Of a DNA stretch of 64,000 bases, positions 57,640 to 64,000 are shown in pieces. The position numbers and the translations under genes are program-made. Numbering within the stretch: the first letter of the stretch is position 1; the number at the start of each line of letters is the position of its first letter. The DNA comes from Ceratopteris richardii (lineage: Eukaryota > Streptophyta > Polypodiopsida > Polypodiales > Pteridaceae): NCBI GenBank assembly GCA_020310875.1, contig CM035407.1:92888632-92952631 (forward strand), in the 5' to 3' direction. The notes beneath the pieces were generated by a model. That model had not been told where the DNA came from. It worked only from the letters and a program-made list of their open reading frames with translations, and did not search any database.

Positions 57640-60600
57640 ATTTTAGACATGATGTTGATCTGCATAGTACTTATATTGTTTGTGAGCTTTATGGATCTCT
57701 TCCTTGAGTTCTTTGTGAATGTCCACCAGGTACTGGGCCTTGTCTCTAGCAGCTAGGTTCTTAACATGATTTGAGAGTTGTATATCCATGCTTGGATGTT
57801 GTCCATAATTTGCAAAGAAGGGAGTTTGCTTAGATGTAGATACATGAACACTATTGTTATAGGCAAACTCTGCAAAGGTTAGCAACTCAAACCAATCATT
57901 TTGGTGATAGTTGCTAGTGCAACGGAGATATTGCTCTGGGACTTGATTCACCTATTCTGTTTGTCCATCAGTCTGTGGATGATTTGTTGTAGATAGTTTA
58001 ACTTGAACACCAAGGAGCTTGCAAAGAGTGTTCCAAAAGCTAGATATGAATTGTACACGTCGATCACTCACAATATCATGAGGCAATCCATGATGCCTAA
58101 AGATGTATCTAAGAAAAAGTCTAGTAGTGGCTGCACCTGTGATTGGCTTTGTAGTTGGAATGAAGTGTGCCATCTTTGTGAATCTATCCACAATAACAAG
58201 AATGGCATCATACTTATCTGACTTTGGTACATCTGTGATGAAATCCATAGACAATGAAGCCCATGGCATTTCTGGAATAGGTAAAGGTTGCAAGAGGTCA
58301 TGAGGCTTATGTCATGGTACCTTACATCTATTGCAAGTGTCATAGGTTCATATATATTCTTTGACTTCCTTCCACATCTGAGGCCACCAAACATCCCTCG
58401 ATATGAGTTCTATTGTTTTATTTACTCCAAAATGTCTCGTTGCAAGGTTGTCATGATGTTGATGAAGTACTTAGATCCTGGGCTTTCTTGGAGGGATGTA
58501 CAATAGGTTCTTATAGAATAGTAACCCTTCCTTTTCTTGGAATTCATTTACTTCTTCGACTTTTCCTTCTTGAGTTTTCTGCTTAACATTAAAAAATTAT
58601 TCATCTTGTGGTAGATTCTCACGAATCAAATTGAAGGCTGAATCTTCAGGATGGGTTGAAGACATAGCTGCTAAGTGGAGATGCTCACGCTTGAGTAATA
58701 CACCCTCTTGTTGATCGAAGGCCTCTTCACCCTTCTTTGGTGCAAGGTAAGATCTTCTAGACAAGGCATCTGACTGACATTGTTGACGTCCTGGACGATA
58801 GATGATGACAAAGTCAAACTTGGATAGAAAGTTACTCCATCGAGATTTCCTTCTATTGAGAATGCGGGTGGTCATAAAATACTCTAGGTTCTTGTGATAT
58901 GTATACATAATAACTTTATCAACTGCTCCTTCTAGATGGTGATGCCAGGTATCAAATGCATCCACTATGGCAAGAAGTTCTTTATCATGAATTTCATAAT
59001 TAATTTATGGAGGGCAAAATTTCCTTGAATGATATGAAACTAGATGTAGGTACCCATCATCCCCATATTGGGGAAGAATGGCCCCCAGGGCAAATTCTGA
59101 TGCATCTGTCTCTAGGAGGAAGGGCTTACTGGAATCAGGATGAACTAGAATTGGAGCAGTAATGAATGATGATTTCAAGGTCTGGAAGGATTTTTCTACT
59201 TCTTTGGTCCATGAGAATTTAGAGTTCCCTATAATCTTGGTAAGAGGTGTCACTATCTTGGAGTAATCTCTAATGAATATCCTATAGAAATTGGCAAAAC
59301 CCAAAAAACATTGTATATCTCGAACACTTGAAGGTGGTTGCCAATCAAGGAATGTTTCAATCTTCTTTCGGTCCATAAAAATTCGTTTATCTGATACAAT
59401 GTACCCTTAAAATTCCACTTTTGTGTTATGGAAAGAGCACTTCTCCAATTTTTCATATAATCCTTCTTCTCTTAGTTTCTCTAGGACTATCTCTACATGA
59501 CATTCATGATCCTCTGAATTTTGGAGAATATCAAGATATCATCAAGGTATATTACAACAAAATCATCTAAATATTCTCGAAAAATATCATTCATCATGTG
59601 TTGGAGGACAGCTGGAGCATTTGTAAGACCGAATGGCATAACTACATATTCAAAATGGCCATACCTTGTTCGAAATGTTGTCTTCCATTCGTCTCCTTCT
59701 CTGATCCTGACAAGGTTGTAAGCTCCTCGAAGATCAATCTTCATGAAGATTTTTGCTTTTCCAAAGCATTCCAAGAGCTCTGATATGAGTGGTAGAGGGT
59801 ATCTGTTCTTTATAGTGACTTTATTCAATCCCCGATAGTCTACACACATCCGGAGAGTCCGATCCTTCTTCTTTACAAATAAAATAGGAGCTCCTACTAG
59901 AGACTTTGAGTGTTTCATGAACCCCTTTGCTAGATTCTCATCAATGTTCTTGCGTAGTTCTGTAAGTTCCTCTAGAGATAGTCTGTAGATTGGTCCAAAG
60001 GGTGGTTGTGCTCCCTCTTGAAGATCTATGGGACAATCATAAGGTCTATGCTCTGGGAGGATATATACATTCTTGTTTTCAAAAACATCTTCAAAGCCTT
60101 TGTACTGATTGGGTAGCTGCACTGGATCATCTTTCTTGGATTCTTGAGCTGGTACGGCATAGATCATATATGTAGTTTCCTTCCTTACTACATGTATGAA
60201 GGCTTTGGCTCTGACATATGTTGGGTTCTTCTCGATATCTCGACGGGTGATTTTATTCTTTTCCCAATTAATGTCTGGATCATGCTTCTTTAACCAGGGA
60301 ATTCCAATGATAACTAGATGTACTAGGCTGGATATTACATCGAAACATATGTGGGATTCATGATCACCAAGGTGTACTCTTAATGGTGTGGTTTCCATTG
60401 TTATATTCCTAGATGCTAGAGGTCGTCCATCTACTACTTTAGCTACTATTGGTCTATTCTTTTGAAGTATAGGAATTCCATGTTTCTTAACCAATCCTTC
60501 ATTGATGAAACATGAGGAGGCTCCTGAATCTACTAGGACTGTAAGGGAAAGGGTCTTCTTGGGCATGATTAACTTGATAGGTGCAAGACATGTTTCTATG

Positions 60601-60650
60601 GGTGTAGCTAGGATTATGAGACCCTTTCTTATATCATGGTCTGATTGCAC
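57640..60650 (-). pseudogene. Chromovirus protease, RT, RNase H and integrase
   Basis: Right to left: protease [20 protein letters not shown] (about 60540); reverse transcriptase with [37 protein letters not shown] and [10 protein letters not shown] (about 59530-59860); RNase H with LETDASEFALGAILPQYG (about 59080) and the end segment FVIIYRPGRQQCQSDALSRR; and integrase H2C2 (HFGVNKTIELI, WWPQMWKEVKEYI near 58350-58420). The core follows with MDFITDVPKSDKYDAILVIV, then FAEFAYNNSVHVSTSKQTPF. The standard Gypsy order. It is a fossil with several breaks. Confidence 0.92.
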
Positions 60651-60659
60651 GGTCTCTTT

Positions 60660-61550
60660 TACAACTGGACTTCCTCATTTCCCTGCTCTACAAGGGTGAC
60701 TGCGACTTTGGAGTTTGTTCTCTTGTTCGGACAATTAATTGCAATATTTCTAGGGTTTCCACAATAGAGACATAACTTATTAACTCTCCTTCTCTGTTTC
60801 TCTTCTGGTGTTAGAGGCTGAAACCTAGTTACATCTATTTTCATAGGTTCATGCATAGACTCATCTTTAGGAGTGGGCTGAAGGGTTTCCACTAGAAAGG
60901 TCTTCCTTCTACTTGTTTTTCTTGTTTTCTTTCAAAAAGTCAGTTATCACATTGAATAGCTTGCATGATATATTCATTCAATGTTTTAACCTCTGGCATC
61001 GTGAGCAAAAGGTCCTTCATCATCTCTTAAAACCCATCTAAATTGTCTTATGAAATAATCTTCATGCCAAGTGAGATCACATATCAACTGCCTAAATTCA
61101 GATGCATAGGTAGAGGCATGGCGGTTACCTTGATGTAACTTCCAAAGTTTTGTTTATGCTACTCGACTTGTGTCTGCATATCCAAATGTGGTGGTGATTT
61201 CTCGAAGAAACCCCTCATAGTCTTGAAGTACTACCATGTTCTTCTCCAAGATTGGGGCAAACCATGATAATGCTTGGCCACAGAGAAAGGCTCCAATAAA
61301 CCGCACCTTGGATGCCTCGTCAGGGTATCTATCAGGTTGCATACGGATGTACAATTTAACTTGCTAGAGAAATCCACAAAACTTTGTGCAATCCCCATCG
61401 AACTTTTCTGGCATGTAAATCTTGGGTTCCTTCATAAATGATGTACTAGGCCGTTGATTCACTTGAATACTCCCTTGATTCGCTTGAAGACTCTCGATTT
61501 GTTCTTGTAATTCTTGGAGGAGTGCACCTACATGCACTGGATGTCCCATC
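60660..61550 (-). pseudogene. Chromovirus gag
   Basis: The start reads MGHPVHVGALLQELQEQIES (coiled-coil-like), then PEKFDGDCTKFCGFL, MQPDRYPDEASKVRFIGAFL and ALSWFAPILEKN, typical chromovirus gag. A CCHC-like knuckle CLYCGNPRNIAINCP lies at about 60740-60790 after PLTPEEKQRR. The remnant at about 21265-21420 carries the same PLTP-knuckle arrangement. It is a fossil. Confidence 0.88.
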
Positions 61551-61676
61551 TTGACTTGTGTCTATCGATGAATTAGGCCTTTGACTTGTTGTTGGAGACT
61601 CTAAAGTGATGCTACAATATGTTCATAAGCGTTCTCCATGATGCCTGGTCTTGGATAGAAGCTAGCCTTGCCAAAA

Positions 61677-62368
61677 TGTCAAGGGAGCACTAGATTGTGC
61701 TCTCTGACTATAATGGACAAGATTTTGGAAATGTACTTCTGATTACAAGAATACCCACATAGGGAAGATGGTACACGGATATGTAGTTGATACAAGAAGT
61801 CCCACAACCCGGGACTATAGGTATAGATAACGCAGCTAGAGATGATACAAGAGATCCCACAACCCGGGATCGTAAGTATGGAACAAGATCTCTGGATTAC
61901 AAGAACTCCCTTCTGGGAGATGAACTAGATACAAGAAAGAACTCGACAAGATCTCATACTATGAGATTACAAGAGGACAAGACTAGATGTCCAGGATACA
62001 AGACTAGACAGGACTGAAACAAGGAACAAGACAAGAATAGGAACTGGAACTTGCAGAGTAATTACTTGGCACTCACGACTCCTTGAGCTCCCAAGACTGG
62101 TATTGGCAAGACTGATTATGAATGTGGCCAACCCCTCCTTATATAGGTTTTCCAAGGGTGGTTACAAATTGATGATGTCATCGATGATGTCATCAATTCG
62201 AATCATGGTCTCTAGATGTCAGAATCAAGCAAGAAGATAGTCGATCTTAGGGTTTTGGCATGTTTTGGACGCAATGGAAGCATTAATTTTCCCAAATTCT
62301 CAACCAATCATGAGACATAGGATCCACATGGAATCAGAGATTCAGGGTTGTTTCCTTTGTCCATGACA
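61677..62368 (-). repeat. 5' LTR of chromovirus
   Basis: On the + strand TGTCAAGGGAGC to CCATGACA (692 bp). The minus-strand TATA box complement CTTATATA lies at 62138-62145. Just inside, the minus strand reads TTTTGGCAAGGCTAGC, which is not the usual initiator-Met primer site. Confidence 0.92.
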
Positions 62369-62473
62369 ATAGGTGTATATACAAGCCGGGGGAAAAAAAC
62401 CTCCTAAAGAGGGAAAAAAGTGCCTTGAGAGTCCTAGAGTGTTCATACACATCACTATCTAGATATATTGACA

Positions 62474-63090
62474 AAATTATCACCTTAAATTTTTTTTTTC
62501 ATTTTTATTATTAAAACATTTTTTTTGAAACAATCATTCTCAATATATGTGTAATATAAATAAAAAAATATTTCAATAATTATATACAAAAAATGAAACA
62601 TTTTCCATCTTTGTATTGTGTAAGACTCTCATTCCCTTGCTTGGTTCTTTTATTAGGTTGACTTTGCCTCGTTCTAATCTTTCCTCCCCCTCCAAATTCT
62701 CTTTTAATGATGAGAATATAGGATTGCATTTTCTTTGTTTCTTTGCTATTGAATCACGCATAGTGTGCATACTTTCTCACTTTATTATGTGAATAAGAAC
62801 CTTTCTAGTGCTCAAAGAATATACTCAAGTGTTTTCATAGTTTGTGCAATTTTAAGGTCCTAAAGGCTTGTCAACAAATTCCTCACACATGATGAAGTAT
62901 TTATAAGAACTCAAAAAAATAAAAGCTAAAAAGTTTAAAAAATATTCCTTTGTAGAGGTATTTATAAAAAACCCTAATTGAAAAACAAGAAAATTAATAA
63001 AAAACTTAGTCATAATTCCTCTTGACATCTCATTTTTTCCTTAAATTCTTGAATTATTTCTTTGTGCTTCTTCTTGTGCCTCTTGTGTGA
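62474..63090. other. AT-rich sequence, nothing identified
   Basis: It lies between the C2 LTR and the C3 LTR. Very AT-rich, without protein-like frames, terminal repeats or clear tandem structure. Confidence 0.5.
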
Positions 63091-63321
63091 TGTTGGAGAT
63101 AGACGTCTGCGGAAGCACGCGAACAGCACAAGGAAGAAGAAGAAGCTTGGAGCACAAACACACAATACTGAATGTATTACTAGAGAATGTACAAAGATAA
63201 GTAGCCCATTAGGGCAATAGGCGTATATACAAGCCGGGGGAAAAAAACCTCCTAAAGAGGGAAAAAAGTGCCCCGGCGGTCCTAGAGTGTTCACACACAT
63301 CACTACCTAAATATATCAACA
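63091..63321 (-). repeat. 3' LTR of Copia C3
   Basis: On the + strand TGTTGGAGATAGACG to ATATATCAACA (231 bp), unusually short next to the LTRs of about 1 kb in groups A and B. Confidence 0.88.
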
Positions 63322-63395
63322 AATCCCCCCTGGGAGTGATGCGGTGAACAAGGAGCTGGCACTCATGTATAAGGAAGTGCCAAGCTATGTGGAAA

Positions 63396-63995
63396 TCACT
63401 CCACAAAAGGAAGTAAGCCCAAAGCTTTGCGGAAAGCTTCAAACTTCTCCCTAGGCAGAGCCTTCGTGAAAAGGTCTACAATGTTCTCCTGCGTGGGCAC
63501 ATATGCCAAGCTGATCTCCCCAACAGAGAACCTCTCCCTGATATAGTGATAATGCACCTCAATGTGCTTAGTGCGAGCATGGAACACAGGGTTCCTCGCA
63601 ACTACCAATGCGCTCTGACTGTCAGTGAAGATGGTGGTGGCAGAAGACTGGCCAACACCCAAATCAGCCATAAGGAGTCTGAGCCACACACACTCAACAG
63701 TCGCTGTGAAAGCTGCCCTATACTCAGCCTCACAACTGGAAGTGGCCACAGTAGGCTGCTTCTTGCTCAACCAAGATATACATGAGCTACCAAGCATGAA
63801 GCAAAAACCACTGGTGGACACACGAGTGTCATAGCAACCAACCCAATCTGAGTCAGAAAAAGCATGCAAATCTGGCGGTAGGGATCCCCCCTTGGGATAA
63901 AACAACCCAAGTAGCCGAGTACCACTCAAGTAGCGAAAGATGCGCTTAATCGCTTTCCAATGCATGACTCCTGGGCAATGCATAAACCTGCTCAT
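63396..63995 (-). CDS. Copia C3 RNase H, C-terminal end of pol
   Basis: About 199 residues are visible: MSRFMHCPGVMHWKAIKRIF, SDSDWVGCYDTRVSTSGFCF, SSCEAEYRAAFTATVECVWL, TDSQSALVVARNPVFHARTK and HIEVHYHYIRERF, ending DLFTKALPREKFEAFRKALG. The Asp and Glu of SDSDW, SCEAEY and TDSQSA are the RNase H catalytic residues, which remove RNA from RNA-DNA hybrids during reverse transcription. The rest of pol lies outside the window. This is virus-like element sequence, not a host gene. Confidence 0.92.
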   Translation of the reverse strand: MSRFMHCPGVMHWKAIKRIFRYLSGTRLLGLFYPKGGSLPPDLHAFSDSDWVGCYDTRVSTSGFCFMLGSSCISWLSKKQPTVATSSCEAEYRAAFTATVECVWLRLLMADLGVGQSSATTIFTDSQSALVVARNPVFHARTKHIEVHYHYIRERFSVGEISLAYVPTQENIVDLFTKALPREKFEAFRKALGLLPFVE

Positions 63996-64000
63996 CTGTG

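Larger units (their letters stand above)
56458..62368 (-). mobile_element. Chromovirus (Ty3/Gypsy with chromodomain), older copy
   Basis: Minus strand: 5' LTR 61677-62368; gag about 60660-61550; protease to integrase about 57640-60650; a chromodomain at about 57190-57330; and 3' LTR 56458-57150, flanked by ATAGG. The LTRs differ at roughly 7% of positions over the half compared by eye, plus a small indel, so it is clearly older than the three young Copias. The coding region is recognisable from end to end but has several breaks. A related remnant lies at 21216-22411. Confidence 0.93.
56328..62473 (-). mobile_element. Copia C2 LTR, split by a chromovirus
   Basis: An LTR of about 235 bp in two blocks (56328-56457 and 62374-62473) around the nested chromovirus 56458-62368 and its second ATAGG copy (62369-62373). 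Both blocks match consecutive parts of the C3 LTR at 63091-63321: GTAGCCCATTAGGGCAATAG on the left, and ATACAAGCCGGGGGAAAAAA on the right. Beyond the primer site almost nothing of the Copia body remains recognisable. Confidence 0.9.
63091..64000 (-). mobile_element. Copia element C3, 3' end (runs off window)
   Basis: A 3' LTR (63091-63321) is preceded on the minus strand by a polypurine-like CCCAGGGGGGATT (63322-63334) and the end of pol, whose open frame runs from the window edge to about 63396. The reading is continuous in the visible part, and whether the element is whole cannot be judged. The LTR is the best preserved of the three group C copies. Confidence 0.9.

Overview
This 64 kb window looks like intergenic, repeat-rich DNA from a plant with a large genome. 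Almost every recognisable protein fragment belongs to Ty1/Copia or Ty3/Gypsy LTR retrotransposons. The long plant-type LTRs mostly have initiator-Met-tRNA primer sites (TGGTATCAGAGC), and insertions are nested within insertions. The AT-rich composition and the mix of very young and heavily decayed copies would fit a gymnosperm or another large plant genome, but no host gene is present to settle the species. I found no convincing host protein gene, tRNA, rRNA or CRISPR array.

Left part (1 to about 16.5 kb, + strand): a Tat/Athila-like Gypsy element whose integrase region is split by a young Copia insertion (2379-8867, target duplication AATGG). Downstream of the integrase the Gypsy carries an aspartic-protease-like domain, a duplicated polypurine-tract-like motif, a good 3' splice acceptor, and then about 4.4 kb of lysine/glutamate-rich coiled-coil coding sequence of unknown function. 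A polypurine tract and an LTR-like end follow. Part of the same coiled-coil region recurs on the minus strand (30.3-38.7 kb), where a second young Copia (30967-37402, target duplication ATTAT) has inserted. This recurring extra 3' region is the least familiar thing in the window.

Middle (16.5-30.3 kb): a patchwork of incomplete elements. In order: a minus-strand Copia ending in a compound (AC)/(ATAC)/(AT) microsatellite; a + strand Copia gag remnant; a chromovirus remnant with its 3' LTR; an old Gypsy gag; the 5' end of an Athila/Tat-like Gypsy with a tRNA-Asp-type primer site and a 24-bp minisatellite in its leader; and two minus-strand Copia pieces.

Right part (38.7-64 kb): an incomplete Copia with a long LTR; an old Copia with an LTR of about 225 bp; a near-complete young Copia (45192-51707, target duplication TTTTT) inside an older relative on the opposite strand; a Gypsy RNase H fragment; a 190-bp tandem repeat; and a chromodomain-bearing Gypsy (56458-62368, target duplication ATAGG) sitting inside the short LTR of another Copia. 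The window ends in the 3' end of a third member of that short-LTR Copia family.

Three Copia groups recur. Group A is 2379-8867, 16482-19972, 26847-28914 and 30967-37402, with a diverged relative at 20215-21215. Group B is 28915-30330, 38734-41394, 44260-52960 and 45192-51707. Group C has LTRs of about 230 bp and is seen at 41395-44259, 56328-62473 and 63091-64000. All percent-divergence figures are counts by eye, and boundaries without terminal repeats are approximate.
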